In this document: positions 44,650-55,796 of the stretch, piece after piece | How positions within the stretch are numbered: the first letter of the stretch is position 1 | Layout: each line of letters opens with the position of its first letter | Origin: an uncultured Eubacterium sp. | GTDB taxonomy: Bacteria; Bacillota; Clostridia; Lachnospirales; Lachnospiraceae | Length of the DNA: 64,000 bases | NCBI GenBank assembly: GCA_934320655.1 | Contig: CAKRFN010000012.1 | Span: 30,374-94,373, forward strand | Direction of reading: 5' to 3' | Translations under genes and position numbers: made by a program | The notes under the pieces: generated by a model | What the model was told of the DNA's origin: nothing | Database searches by the model: none | Seen by the model: only the letters and a program-made list of their open reading frames with translations

Positions 44650-46014
44650 ATGGCAAAAGGAAAGACGACGGTATATTTTTGCCAGTCCTGCGGCTATGAG
44701 TCCTCAAAATGGATGGGACAGTGTCCGGGCTGCCATGAGTGGAACAGCTTTGTGGAGGAGTTTGTAGACAAGCGGACGCAGGCAAAAACAGGGGCAAAGG
44801 CGGCACACACACAGAGTGCTCCGCAGCCGATCAGTGCGATCGAGCTGCACGAGGAACAGCGGTGTTCGAGTGGCATGCCGGAGCTCGACCGCGTGCTGGG
44901 CGGAGGGATTGTGCCTGGCTCGATGGTGCTGGTAGGCGGCGATCCGGGTATCGGAAAATCGACGCTGCTGTTGCAGGTATGTAAAAATCTGGCGGATCAG
45001 AAGATCCGTGTGTTGTATATTTCCGGCGAGGAGTCGCTGCAGCAGATCAAGATCCGCGCGCAGCGGATCGGTGAGTTTTCGGATGACCTCAAACTGTTTT
45101 GTGAGACGAATCTGGACGACATCCGGCAGACGATCGAGCGGGAAAAGCCGCAGGTCGTAGTGATCGATTCGATCCAGACGATGTACCGCGAGGAGATCAG
45201 TTCGGCGCCCGGCTCGGTGTCACAGGTGCGGGAGTCTACCGCGACGCTCATGCAGATCGCAAAGGGCAGCGGTGTGACGGTGTTTATCGTCGGTCATGTG
45301 ACAAAGGAAGGTGTCGTTGCAGGGCCGCGCGTGCTAGAACATATGGTAGATACCGTGCTGTATTTTGAGGGCGACCGCTATGCGTCGTACCGGATTCTGC
45401 GCGGCGTGAAAAACCGTTTTGGATCAACGAACGAGATCGGTGTGTTTGAGATGTGTGGTGACGGACTGCGCGAGGTCGAGAATCCGTCCGAGTATATGCT
45501 GAGTGGCAAGCCGGAGCATGCATCCGGTTCTGTTGTCGCGTGTTCGATGGAGGGCAGCCGTCCGATCCTGATCGAGATACAGGCACTGGTCTGTCATTCC
45601 AATTTCGGTATTCCGAGGCGTACGGCGGCAGGTACGGATTTTAACCGTGTGAACCTGCTCATGGCGGTGCTTGAAAAGCGGCTGAACCTGAAAATGTCGG
45701 AGTGCGATGCTTATGTGAATATCGCAGGCGGCATCCGCATGAACGAACCGGCGATCGATCTGGGGATTGTGCTGGCACTGATCTCCAGCTTTAAAAACCG
45801 CCCGATCGACGAGAAAACCATCTGTTTCGGAGAGGTGGGACTGAGCGGGGAGGTCCGCGCGGTCAGTATGCCCGCACAGCGTGTCGCGGAGGCGGAAAAG
45901 CTTGGGTTTACGACCTGTATTCTGCCGAAGGTCTGTCTGGACGGCTTACAGCAGAAAGGAAATATCCGGCTGGTCGGCGTGAGCAATGTGAGAGAGGCCA
46001 TTGACCTGATGTAG
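44650..46014 (+). CDS. radA: DNA repair/branch-migration ATPase RadA
   Basis: A 454-residue RadA (Sms), a RecA-like helicase that promotes branch migration in recombination. The N-terminal zinc ribbon has FCQSCGYESSKWMGQCPGC (four Cys), Walker A is GGDPGIGKST, and the RadA-specific motif is GVKNRFGSTNEIG. A C-terminal Lon-like domain begins near residue 290. It ends at a bidirectional terminator before guaB. The start ATG 44650 has little spacing from the previous stop, so coupling is likely. Confidence 0.96.
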   Translation: MAKGKTTVYFCQSCGYESSKWMGQCPGCHEWNSFVEEFVDKRTQAKTGAKAAHTQSAPQPISAIELHEEQRCSSGMPELDRVLGGGIVPGSMVLVGGDPGIGKSTLLLQVCKNLADQKIRVLYISGEESLQQIKIRAQRIGEFSDDLKLFCETNLDDIRQTIEREKPQVVVIDSIQTMYREEISSAPGSVSQVRESTATLMQIAKGSGVTVFIVGHVTKEGVVAGPRVLEHMVDTVLYFEGDRYASYRILRGVKNRFGSTNEIGVFEMCGDGLREVENPSEYMLSGKPEHASGSVVACSMEGSRPILIEIQALVCHSNFGIPRRTAAGTDFNRVNLLMAVLEKRLNLKMSECDAYVNIAGGIRMNEPAIDLGIVLALISSFKNRPIDEKTICFGEVGLSGEVRAVSMPAQRVAEAEKLGFTTCILPKVCLDGLQQKGNIRLVGVSNVREAIDLM

Positions 46015-46045
46015 AAACGATAAAGAGATCAGAATAGAGAATCAA

Positions 46046-46083
46046 AAAAGGAAAGCTGATGCATGTTCAGCTTTCCTTTTATA
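46046..46083. terminator. Bidirectional terminator between radA and guaB
   Basis: A perfect 14-bp stem (46046-46059 with 46067-46080) with an A-run before and a T-run after; works in both directions for the converging genes. Confidence 0.9.
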
Positions 46084-46102
46084 TTGCGTATAGGGTGCAT
46101 TT

Positions 46103-47566
<1,464 letters not shown>

Positions 47567-47688
47567 TTATCCTCGCTTTCTTAATCTGAATTGCTGAATT
47601 GCTGAATTCTTTGAATCCGATTTTTTCATGATGCCGGAATCCTGGGGTGTTTTACGGATGCCGGATGAATGTATCGTTAATGTATCTA

Positions 47689-47716
47689 TGATACAAAAAA
47701 TAAAAAATAATGTCAA
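47689..47716 (-). promoter_or_regulatory. Sigma-A promoter for guaB
   Basis: On the minus strand perfect TTGACA (47711-47716), 16 bases, TATCAT (47689-47694), with an A/T-rich spacer. The leader is about 120 bases. Confidence 0.8.
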
Positions 47717-47763
47717 TGGAACGCACAAACTTAATAATGTAAAAAAAATGAAAGTTAAATATT

Positions 47764-47790
47764 TTGTTTTTCGTGAAATTGTGCTACACT
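47764..47790 (+). promoter_or_regulatory. Possible extended -10 promoter for hisA
   Basis: TACACT (47785-47790) preceded by an extended TGC, with TTGTTT at 47764-47769 (15-base spacing, short). About 35 bases ahead of the start at 47831. Confidence 0.45.
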
Positions 47791-47830
47791 CAAAAAAGTA
47801 AAAATGCAGAATCAGTTAAGGTGGTAAAAA

Positions 47831-48604
47831 ATGGAGTTTCGACCCTGTATAGACATTCATAACGGAAAAGTCAAGCAGATCGTCGGCAGCAGCCTGCGCG
47901 ACGCGGGCGATACGGCGTCAGAAAACTTTGTGAGTGAGCGCTCCGCGGCGGATTACGCCGCGCTGTACCGCACAAAGGGCTTGCGGGGCGGGCATGTGAT
48001 CCTGCTCAATGCCGTGGATTCCGGCTATTATGAGGCAACGAAGGCACAGGCGCTCGCGGCACTGGCGGCATATCCGGGTGGTCTGCAGATCGGAGGCGGC
48101 ATCACGGCGGACAATGCGGCGGATTTCATCGCGGCGGGAGCCAGCCATGTGATCGTGACCTCCTATGTATTTAAGGATGGGAAAATCCGCTTTGACCGGC
48201 TGGAGCGGCTGGTGCAGGCAGTCGGAAAGGAGCATATTGTGCTGGATCTGAGCTGCAAAAGGCAGCCGGACGGCGCGTATGATGTGGCGACAGACCGCTG
48301 GCAGCATCTGACCGATGAGCGTGTCTGTACGGAGCTGTTTGACCGGCTGGCGGATTATGCGGATGAGTTTCTGATCCATGCCGTCGATGTCGAGGGCAAG
48401 TCGCGCGGCATCGAGCGTGAGCTGGTGACGATGCTCGGAGGCTGGGACGGTATCCCCGTCACCTATGCGGGCGGTGTCGGCAGCTTTGCGGATCTCGACG
48501 AGCTGCGGACGCTCGGCAATGACCGGGTCAATGTCACGATCGGCAGTGCGCTTGATCTGTTCGGCGGACCGCTGGAATTTGAAAAAGTTTGTGCATATAT
48601 CTAA
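47831..48604 (+). CDS. hisA: HisA isomerase, eukaryotic (HIS6-like) type
   Basis: A 257-residue TIM barrel that isomerises ProFAR to PRFAR in histidine synthesis. The N-terminus MEFRPCIDIHNGKVKQIVGSSL and the long loop TASENFVSERSAADYAALYR match the yeast/plant HIS6 type rather than the common bacterial HisA (MxxxPAIDLxxGxxVRL). LQIGGGI and TYAGGVGS carry the phosphate-binding Gly loops; barrel ends have Asp in CIDI and Asp in HAVDVEG. It is apart from any other his gene and sits 33 bases ahead of glnA, possibly co-transcribed. Confidence 0.88.
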   Translation: MEFRPCIDIHNGKVKQIVGSSLRDAGDTASENFVSERSAADYAALYRTKGLRGGHVILLNAVDSGYYEATKAQALAALAAYPGGLQIGGGITADNAADFIAAGASHVIVTSYVFKDGKIRFDRLERLVQAVGKEHIVLDLSCKRQPDGAYDVATDRWQHLTDERVCTELFDRLADYADEFLIHAVDVEGKSRGIERELVTMLGGWDGIPVTYAGGVGSFADLDELRTLGNDRVNVTIGSALDLFGGPLEFEKVCAYI

Positions 48605-48637
48605 AAATTTCATTATATATAAAAGGAGAGCATACAA

Positions 48638-49969
48638 ATGTCACATTACACAAAACAGGATATTTTACAGATGGTAGACGAAGAAGATGTCGAGTTTATC
48701 CGTTTGCAGTTTACGGATCTGTTCGGCACACTCAAAAATGTTGCGATCACAAAAACCCAGCTGGAGCGTGCACTGAACAACCAGTATGTGTTTGACGGGT
48801 CATCGATTGAGGGATTTGCGCGTGTGGAGGAATCCGACATGTATCTGTATCCGGATCCGGACACGTTCGCCATTTTCCCGTGGAGACCGCAGCAGGGCAA
48901 GGTGGCGCGTATTATCTGTGATGTGTACGGCGCGAATGAGAAGCCCTACAAGGGAGACCCGCGCGGCGTGTTGAAGCGTGTGATTGCAGAGGCAAAGGAG
49001 ATGGGCTATGAGTTTCAGGTTGGTCCGGAATGCGAATTTTTCCTGTTAAATACCGATGAGGAGGGCAATCCGACGCTGGAGACGAGAGAGCGCGCAGGCT
49101 ATTTTGACCTGGGACCGAATGATTCCGGTGAGAATGCAAGGCGTGACATCGTTCTCACGATGGAGGATATGGGCTGTGAGATCGAGGCATCCCATCACGA
49201 GGTGGCAGCCGGACAGCACGAGGTAGACTTTAAATACAAGGAGGCACTGGCGATCGCAGACGATTTTATGACGTTCAAGCTGGCGGTCAAGACCGTTGCG
49301 AAGCGTCACGGACTGTTTGCGAGCTTTATGCCCAAGCCCAAGGCGGATGTGGCAGGTAGCGGTGTACATCTGAACATGTCGCTGACCCGCGGCGGGGAAA
49401 ATATTTTCTACGATCCCGAGGGCAGGTATGGACTGAGCAAAGAAGCATATTATTTTATCGGCGGTATTATGAAGCATGTGCAGGCGATGACGCTGATCAT
49501 GAATCCGCTCGTGAATTCCTATAAGAGACTCGTGCCCGGCTATGAGGCACCGACAGACGTTGCATGGTCATTTACGAACCGCACACCGTTAATCCGTATT
49601 CCGATGGTCAAGGATTCCAATAAACGTATCGAGCTGCGGAGCCCCGATCCGTCCATGAATCCGTATCTGGCACTGGCACTTTGTCTGGCAGCCGGTCTTG
49701 ACGGCATCAAAAATCAGATCAAGCCCCCGGCAGAAGTACAGATGAACGTGTTTGCGATGAGCGATGCGGAAAAGGAGACACTGAACATCGCGCGGATGCC
49801 GGAATCGTTAAAAGAAGCGATCGACTGGTTCGAGGCAGATGAGTTTGTCCGTAACGTACTCGGCGACCATATCTGCAACAAGCTGTTGAAGATCAAAAAG
49901 CAGGAGTGGGTGACTTACCGTACACAGGTGACAGATTGGGAACTTGAGGAATACTTATACAAATTCTAA
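48638..49969 (+). CDS. glnA: Glutamine synthetase, type I
   Basis: A 443-residue GSI-alpha subunit that makes glutamine from glutamate and ammonia; works as a dodecamer. Motifs: FDGSSIEGFARVEESDMYL, VGPECEFFL (Glu metal ligands), ASHHEVAAGQHEVDFK, GSGVHLNMSL, and NRTPLIRIPM/RIELRSPDPSMNPYLAL. The length is that of the short alpha form, which is not adenylylated. AAAGGAGAG precedes ATG 48638. An ANTAR regulator follows after 19 bases. Confidence 0.96.
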   Translation: MSHYTKQDILQMVDEEDVEFIRLQFTDLFGTLKNVAITKTQLERALNNQYVFDGSSIEGFARVEESDMYLYPDPDTFAIFPWRPQQGKVARIICDVYGANEKPYKGDPRGVLKRVIAEAKEMGYEFQVGPECEFFLLNTDEEGNPTLETRERAGYFDLGPNDSGENARRDIVLTMEDMGCEIEASHHEVAAGQHEVDFKYKEALAIADDFMTFKLAVKTVAKRHGLFASFMPKPKADVAGSGVHLNMSLTRGGENIFYDPEGRYGLSKEAYYFIGGIMKHVQAMTLIMNPLVNSYKRLVPGYEAPTDVAWSFTNRTPLIRIPMVKDSNKRIELRSPDPSMNPYLALALCLAAGLDGIKNQIKPPAEVQMNVFAMSDAEKETLNIARMPESLKEAIDWFEADEFVRNVLGDHICNKLLKIKKQEWVTYRTQVTDWELEEYLYKF

Positions 49970-49988
49970 CGCGGAGAGACTCACACGA

Positions 49989-50537
49989 ATGAATATTATT
50001 TTAGTATTTCCAAAACCTGAAACAGCAAAGAGCTTGAAAAATGTGCTGCGCAAAGCGGGCTATACAGTGGATGCATCGGTATCTACTGTCGCGCAGGCAC
50101 TGCAGGCGGCGAGTGAGTGTGACAGCGGGATCATTGTCAGCAACTATAAGCTGGTTGATGGCATGGCGATCGATATCTATGACAATGCAGGCAGAAATTT
50201 TCAGTTTCTGATGATCGGACCAAAGGATTATGTAGAGGCACGTACCATCCCTGATATTTTCAGTTTACCGACACCGTTGCATGTGAATGAATTGTTGTCT
50301 ACGATGGAAGTCATGAGCTATGCGTATTCACGCTGGCGCAAAAAGATGCGTGCCAAGCCGCGTGTGCGTTCGCAGGAGGAACAGCGGACGATTGAGCGTG
50401 CAAAAATGCTGCTCATGGAACGAAACGGGCTGACAGAGCCGGAGGCGCACCGCTATTTGCAAAAGGCGAGCATGGACAACGGGACGGGAGTCGTCGAGAC
50501 AGCCGGTATGATCATGAGCCTGATGAGTGAGCGTTAG
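49989..50537 (+). CDS. ANTAR-domain RNA-binding antiterminator with degenerate receiver
   Basis: A 182-residue protein. The N-terminal 115 residues have receiver-like length and hydrophobic pattern but lack the acidic pair at the start (MNIILVFPKPET) and the phospho-acceptor Asp (IIVSNYKLVDG). The C-terminal ANTAR domain (EEQRTIERAKMLLMERNGLTEPEAHRYLQKASMD) is a three-helix bundle that binds paired hairpins in leader RNAs and prevents termination. Position 19 bases after glnA fits a role in nitrogen assimilation. I start at ATG 49989 behind GGAGAG; the frame runs back to 49944 without a ribosome site. Confidence 0.88.
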   Translation: MNIILVFPKPETAKSLKNVLRKAGYTVDASVSTVAQALQAASECDSGIIVSNYKLVDGMAIDIYDNAGRNFQFLMIGPKDYVEARTIPDIFSLPTPLHVNELLSTMEVMSYAYSRWRKKMRAKPRVRSQEEQRTIERAKMLLMERNGLTEPEAHRYLQKASMDNGTGVVETAGMIMSLMSER

Positions 50538-50566
50538 TGACTGTTTGGGGTCAGAAAGGAAAAAAT

Positions 50567-51430
50567 ATGAAATTTACAAAAATGCATGGATGCGGCAATG
50601 ATTATGTGTATGTGAATTGCCTGACAGAGACCGTGGAACATCCGGAGGAGGTCGCAAGGTTTGTCAGCGACCGCCATTTCGGGATTGGTTCAGATGGACT
50701 CATCCTGATCCGCCCGTCAAAGGTGGCGGATTTTGAGATGGCGATGTACAATGCGGACGGTTCGCGCGGCGAGATGTGCGGAAACGGCATCCGCTGTGTC
50801 GGAAAATATGTGTACGATTACGGTCTGACTGATCAGACGACGGTGCGTATCGAGACGCTGGCAGGCATCAAGACGCTGGAGCTGACCGTCGCAGACGGCA
50901 AGGTGCAGCAGGTGCGTGTCAATATGGGCGCGCCGATCTTAGAGGCGACTGAGATCCCGGCAGTCTTTCCGGCAAGCCCCATCGTCAGCGAGCCGCTTAC
51001 AGTCGGTGACCAGACCTATGCGGTCACCTGTGTATCAATGGGCAATCCGCACTGTGTAGCCTTCATGGACGAGGATGTGAGGACGCTGGATCTGGAAAAG
51101 ATTGGTCCCGGCTTTGAGCATCATGCGGCATTTCCGAAACGGGTGAACACAGAGTTTGTGAATGTGCTTGACGAGACACATCTGCGGATGCGCGTGTGGG
51201 AGCGCGGCAGTGGAGAGACGCTTGCGTGTGGAACAGGTACCTGTGCGACGGTTGTCGCAGCCGTATTGTGCGGTCATGTACCGGCGGATACGGAGATCGA
51301 GGTCGAGCTGCTCGGCGGCACGCTCCGCATTCTCTGGGATCGTGAGAGCAATCTGGTATACATGACAGGACCGGCGACGGTCGTGTATGAAGGGGAAATA
51401 GATTTATCGCAGTTTTTAGCAGTACAGTAA
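50567..51430 (+). CDS. dapF: Diaminopimelate epimerase
   Basis: A 287-residue PLP-independent epimerase converting LL- to meso-diaminopimelate. The two catalytic Cys are in MCGNGIRCVGKY and ERGSGETLACGTGTCATV; the start is FTKMHGCGNDYVYV. ATG 50567 follows GAAAGGA; the frame is open back to 50537 but the family begins at MKFTKMHG. dapL is 18 bases downstream. Confidence 0.96.
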   Translation: MKFTKMHGCGNDYVYVNCLTETVEHPEEVARFVSDRHFGIGSDGLILIRPSKVADFEMAMYNADGSRGEMCGNGIRCVGKYVYDYGLTDQTTVRIETLAGIKTLELTVADGKVQQVRVNMGAPILEATEIPAVFPASPIVSEPLTVGDQTYAVTCVSMGNPHCVAFMDEDVRTLDLEKIGPGFEHHAAFPKRVNTEFVNVLDETHLRMRVWERGSGETLACGTGTCATVVAAVLCGHVPADTEIEVELLGGTLRILWDRESNLVYMTGPATVVYEGEIDLSQFLAVQ

Positions 51431-51448
51431 AACAAAGGAGTGAAAAAG

Positions 51449-52663
51449 ATGTTTCAGATCAATGACAATTATCAGAAATTACCGGGCAGCTATCTGTTCA
51501 GCACCATCGCGAAAAAGGTAGCGGCATTCAGTGAGGCAAATCCGGACAAGCAGATCATCCGTCTGGGAATCGGCGATGTGACACAGCCGATCGCACCGGC
51601 GATCATCGAGGCAATGCACCGGGCAGTAGACGAGATGGGAAATGCAGAGACCTTCCGTGGCTATGCACCGGATCTCGGTTATGAATTTTTGCGGAAAGCC
51701 ATCGCTGACAACGATTACAAGGCGCGCGGCTGTGACATTTCACCCGATGAGATCTTTGTATCGGACGGAGCCAAGAGCGATTCCGGAAACATTCAGGAGA
51801 TTTTTTCCGTGGACAACCGTATCGCGGTCTGTGATCCGGTCTATCCGGTATATGTGGATTCTAATGTCATGGCGGGCAGAACCGGCACGTATGACGCACA
51901 GACCGGCATGTGGAGCAATGTGATCTATATGCCCTGCACGAGAGAAAACGGATTCGTACCGGAGTTCCCGAAGGAGACACCGGATATGATCTATCTGTGT
52001 TTGCCGAACAACCCGACCGGAACGACGATCACGAAAGCGCAGCTTCAGGAGTGGGTAGATTATGCAAATAAAGCAGGGGCAGTCATTATCTATGATGGCG
52101 CTTACGAGGCTTATATTTCAGAGGCGGATGTGGCACACTCGATCTATGAGTGCGAGGGCGCAAAGACCTGTGCGATTGAGTTAAAGAGCTTTTCCAAGAA
52201 CGCCGGATTTACCGGCGTGCGTCTGGGCTATACCGTAGTCCCGAAGGAGCTGAAATGCGGTGAGGTATCGCTGCACGGCATGTGGGCGAGACGGCACGGC
52301 ACAAAATTCAACGGTGCACCGTACATCATCCAGAGAGCCGGAGAGGCAGTCTACTCCGATGAGGGAAAGGCACAGCTCAAGGAGCAGATCGCCTATTACA
52401 TGCGGAATGCAGCCACGATCAAATCCGGCTTGCAGGAGGCAGGCTTTGAGGTATACGGCGGCGTGAATGCACCGTACATCTGGTTAAAGACACCGGAGGC
52501 AATGACCTCATGGGAGTTCTTTGACTACCTGTTAGAAAAGGCGAATGTCGTCGGTACACCGGGCTCCGGCTTCGGACCGAGCGGTGAGGGATATTTCCGC
52601 CTGACCGCATTCGGCAGCTACGAGAATACCGTAGCCGCCTTGGAGCGTATCAAAACACTGTAA
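51449..52663 (+). CDS. dapL: LL-diaminopimelate aminotransferase
   Basis: A 404-residue PLP enzyme making LL-diaminopimelate directly from tetrahydrodipicolinate and glutamate. DapL hallmarks: [54 protein letters not shown], and the Schiff-base Lys in [22 protein letters not shown] 51449 follows AAAGGAG; the GTG at 51440 lies inside that ribosome site. Together with dapA, dapB and dapF it completes the aminotransferase route; no dapD/dapE is seen here. The next hairpin ends the glnA-ANTAR-dapF-dapL block. Confidence 0.96.
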   Translation: MFQINDNYQKLPGSYLFSTIAKKVAAFSEANPDKQIIRLGIGDVTQPIAPAIIEAMHRAVDEMGNAETFRGYAPDLGYEFLRKAIADNDYKARGCDISPDEIFVSDGAKSDSGNIQEIFSVDNRIAVCDPVYPVYVDSNVMAGRTGTYDAQTGMWSNVIYMPCTRENGFVPEFPKETPDMIYLCLPNNPTGTTITKAQLQEWVDYANKAGAVIIYDGAYEAYISEADVAHSIYECEGAKTCAIELKSFSKNAGFTGVRLGYTVVPKELKCGEVSLHGMWARRHGTKFNGAPYIIQRAGEAVYSDEGKAQLKEQIAYYMRNAATIKSGLQEAGFEVYGGVNAPYIWLKTPEAMTSWEFFDYLLEKANVVGTPGSGFGPSGEGYFRLTAFGSYENTVAALERIKTL

Positions 52664-52676
52664 TATGCACATAAGA

Positions 52677-52717
52677 GGGAGCCGTTACACAGTATAAGCG
52701 TGTAATGGCTCCCATTT
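52677..52717 (+). terminator. Terminator after dapL
   Basis: A 14-bp stem GGGAGCCGTTACAC (52677-52690) with GTGTAATGGCTCCC (52700-52713), one G-U, followed by a short ATTTTA tail. Confidence 0.75.
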
Positions 52718-52752
52718 TACACATATTGCATAAAAAAAGCCGCATTTTCTTG

Positions 52753-52758
52753 TATAAT
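52753..52758 (+). promoter_or_regulatory. -10 box ahead of rel
   Basis: Perfect TATAAT preceded directly by TTG, about 110 bases ahead of rel. A TTGCAT at 52726-52731 is 21 bases away, too far for a normal -35, so the full promoter is uncertain. Confidence 0.4.
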
Positions 52759-52868
52759 ACGTTGAACTGTGGGATTGCATTTTTTTCATTTTTTTAGTAA
52801 AATTTTTTATAAATATTTCATAAATAAAAAGATAAAGACAGAAGATATTAAAAGTTAAGGGTGATCGT

Positions 52869-55172
52869 ATGGCAGATGTTACAACGGAACAGATTGAACA
52901 ATTAGAACAAAAGGTGATGTCCACTTCCGAGCATATTCGCAAGATGGATGATTTTGTCAGCCCCGAGATCTTGTACGAGGAGCTGATTAACTGCGTGCGC
53001 AAATACCACCCTTCCGATGATATATCCATGATAGAGAAAGCCTTCCGGATCGCAAATGATGCCCACAAGGGACAGGTGCGCAAATCCGGCGAGGCTTATA
53101 TTATACATCCGCTCTGTGTAGCGATTATTCTGGCGGAGCTGGAGCTGGATAAGGAGACGATCGTAGCGGGTCTTTTGCACGATGTGGTTGAGGACACGGT
53201 CATGACGGACGAGGAGATCGCGCAGGAGTTCAACGAGGAGGTCGCATTGCTCGTCGACGGTGTCACAAAGCTTGGCCAGCTCTCTTACGATGCGGATAAG
53301 GTAGAGATTCAGGCGGAGAATCTGCGCAAGATGTTCCTTGCGATGGCGAAGGATATCCGTGTCATCCTGATCAAGCTGGCAGACCGTCTGCACAATATGC
53401 GTACCCTGCGCTATATGACGCCCGAAAAGCAGAAGGAAAAAGCGCGTGAGACGATGGACATCTATGCACCGATCGCGCAGCGGCTCGGTATTTCCAAGAT
53501 CAAGACGGAGCTGGATGACCTGTCATTAAAATATCTCGAGCCGGAGGCTTATTATGACCTCGTCGAAAAGGTAGCCATGCGCAAGGGCGCCAGAGACGAG
53601 TATGTGAAAAAGCTGGTCGAGGAAGTGACGCACCATATCAAAGAAGCCGGTATCGAGGCGACGATCGATGGCAGAAGCAAGCACTTTTTCAGCATTTATA
53701 AAAAAATGGTCAATCAGGGTAAGACGATCGACCAGATCTACGATCTGTTTGCGATCCGTATTCTCGTCAATGATGTCAAGGACTGTTATGCGGCACTCGG
53801 TGTGATCCATGAGATGTATAAGCCGATTCCCGGACGTTTCAAGGATTATATTGCGATGCCGAAACCGAATATGTACCAGTCGCTGCACACGACGCTGATC
53901 GGGCCGGACGGACGCCCGTTCGAGATCCAGATCCGTACCTATGAGATGCACCGCACCGCTGAGTACGGTATCGCGGCGCACTGGAAATATAAGGAAGCCG
54001 CCAACGGCAATGCGGTCGGAGGCGAGGAGGAGAAGCTGAGCTGGCTGCGCCAGATTCTGGAGTGGCAGAGGGACATGTCCGACAATAAGGAGTTCATGAG
54101 CCTGTTAAAGAGCGATCTCGACCTGTTTTCCGACACGGTATTCTGTTTCACACCCTCCGGTGATGTGAAAAACCTGCCGAACGGCTCGACACCGATCGAT
54201 TTTGCGTACAGCGTGCATTCTGCGGTCGGCAATAAAATGATCGGAGCCAAGGTCAACGGCAAACTCGTCACGATCGACTACAAGATCCAGAACGGTGACC
54301 GTATCGAGATCATTACCTCACAGAATTCCAAGGGACCGAGCCGTGACTGGCTCAATATTGTCAAGAGTACACAGGCGAAAAACAAGATCAATCAGTGGTT
54401 CCGCAGCGAATTTAAAGAAGAAAATATTTTAAAGGGCAAGGAACTGTTAGAAAAATACTGCAAGACCAAGGGCATCAACTGGGGAGACATCAACAAACCG
54501 GAATATCAGGCGAAGATCCTGCGCAAATACGGTTTCCCGCAGTGGGATAACTGTCTGGCGACGATCGGACACGGCGCGCTCAAGGAGAGTCAGGTCGCGA
54601 ACCGCATGCAGGAGGAATACCGTAAGGATCATCCGCTCGTTGTGACGGACGAGGATGTGTTAAAGCAGATCGAAAATACGAATATCGAACGCCAGCCGAG
54701 TGAGCACCGTTCCAAGAGCGGCATCGTTGTCAAGGGGCTTTACGATATCGCCGTGCATCTGTCAAAGTGCTGCAGCCCGGTTCCGGGTGACGAGATCGTA
54801 GGCTTTGTCACACGCGGACGCGGCGTATCGATCCATCGTACAGACTGCGTAAACATGATCAATCTGTCCGAGATGGAAAAGGCGCGTTTAATCGAGGCAG
54901 AGTGGAGCAGCGGCGGTAGCAGTGAGGAAGGCACCTATCTGGCAGAAATCAATATTTACGGAAACAACCGTACCGGTCTGCTCGTGGATCTGACCCGCAC
55001 CTTTACCGAGCGCGGCATTGATATCAATTCGATCCATTCCAAGACGAGCAAGCAGGGCGTGGCGACGATCTCCATTTCATTCGAGACAAAGGGCAAGGAG
55101 CAGGTGAACGGACTCATTGAAAAGCTCCGTCAGGTGGAGAGCGTCATCGACATAGAGAGGACAACAGGCTGA
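52869..55172 (+). CDS. relA: Bifunctional (p)ppGpp synthetase/hydrolase Rel
   Basis: A 767-residue long RSH enzyme. The HD hydrolase domain is intact (AYIIHPLCVAIILAELELD, LLHDVVEDTV, ADRLHNMRTL). The synthetase domain has RILVNDVKDCYAALGVIHE and FKDYIAMPKPNMYQSLHTTL. TGS (VFCFTPSGDVKNLPNGST), a Cys-rich helical/zinc-finger region (CCSPVPGDEIVGFVTRGRGV) and a C-terminal ACT domain follow. It makes and degrades the stringent-response alarmone on the ribosome. Its TGA overlaps the next ATG by one base. Confidence 0.96.
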   Translation: MADVTTEQIEQLEQKVMSTSEHIRKMDDFVSPEILYEELINCVRKYHPSDDISMIEKAFRIANDAHKGQVRKSGEAYIIHPLCVAIILAELELDKETIVAGLLHDVVEDTVMTDEEIAQEFNEEVALLVDGVTKLGQLSYDADKVEIQAENLRKMFLAMAKDIRVILIKLADRLHNMRTLRYMTPEKQKEKARETMDIYAPIAQRLGISKIKTELDDLSLKYLEPEAYYDLVEKVAMRKGARDEYVKKLVEEVTHHIKEAGIEATIDGRSKHFFSIYKKMVNQGKTIDQIYDLFAIRILVNDVKDCYAALGVIHEMYKPIPGRFKDYIAMPKPNMYQSLHTTLIGPDGRPFEIQIRTYEMHRTAEYGIAAHWKYKEAANGNAVGGEEEKLSWLRQILEWQRDMSDNKEFMSLLKSDLDLFSDTVFCFTPSGDVKNLPNGSTPIDFAYSVHSAVGNKMIGAKVNGKLVTIDYKIQNGDRIEIITSQNSKGPSRDWLNIVKSTQAKNKINQWFRSEFKEENILKGKELLEKYCKTKGINWGDINKPEYQAKILRKYGFPQWDNCLATIGHGALKESQVANRMQEEYRKDHPLVVTDEDVLKQIENTNIERQPSEHRSKSGIVVKGLYDIAVHLSKCCSPVPGDEIVGFVTRGRGVSIHRTDCVNMINLSEMEKARLIEAEWSSGGSSEEGTYLAEINIYGNNRTGLLVDLTRTFTERGIDINSIHSKTSKQGVATISISFETKGKEQVNGLIEKLRQVESVIDIERTTG

Positions 55173-55792
55173 TGAAAATCGAACACTATGTAGTAGGTAT
55201 GGTAGGTACAAACTGCTATTTTGCAATCAATGAGCATACAAAGGAATGTCTCATCATTGATCCCGGGGATGAGGCGGCGAAGCTGTCGGAGAAACTCACG
55301 GCAGGCGGCTATAAGCCGGTAGCGATCCTGCTCACACATGCACATTTTGACCATATCATGGGTGTGGATGCACTCGCGGGCAAATACAACATTCCGGTCT
55401 ATATCCATGAAGATGACGCGGATATGTTACAGCGTCCGGAGCTTAACTGTGGGGCGATGATCGGTACAAAAGCGACCGCAAAGGCTGACAAACTGGTGCG
55501 TGACGGGGATGTGCTGCAGCTTGCAGGCATGGAGATCCGTGTGATCCATACACCCGGACATACGACCGGAGGCGCGTGCTATTATTTCCCGCAGGAGGAA
55601 GTCGTATTTTCGGGAGACACACTGTTCTGCGAATCCGTCGGACGGACAGACCTGCCGGGTGGCAGTATGTCGCAGATTGTGCGTTCCGTGAAGGAAAAGC
55701 TGTTCAAGCTGCCGGATCTGACGATTGTCTATCCGGGACATGGGGAACCGACCAAGATCAGCACAGAAAAACAATACAATCCGTTTATATAA
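55172..55792 (+). CDS. Metallo-beta-lactamase-fold hydrolase (glyoxalase II-like)
   Basis: A 206-residue MBL protein. Metal ligands: THAHFDHIMG (HxHxDH), HTPGHTTGG (His), SGDTLFCESVGRTDLPGGS (Asp) and VYPGHGEPT (His). Length and motifs are those of the YcbL/YqgX group of glyoxalase II-like thioesterases. Lachnospiraceae usually lack glutathione, so the thioester substrate is open. It is translationally coupled to rel (one-base overlap) and ends four bases before hemZ. Confidence 0.88.
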   Translation: MKIEHYVVGMVGTNCYFAINEHTKECLIIDPGDEAAKLSEKLTAGGYKPVAILLTHAHFDHIMGVDALAGKYNIPVYIHEDDADMLQRPELNCGAMIGTKATAKADKLVRDGDVLQLAGMEIRVIHTPGHTTGGACYYFPQEEVVFSGDTLFCESVGRTDLPGGSMSQIVRSVKEKLFKLPDLTIVYPGHGEPTKISTEKQYNPFI

Positions 55793-55796
55793 GACT

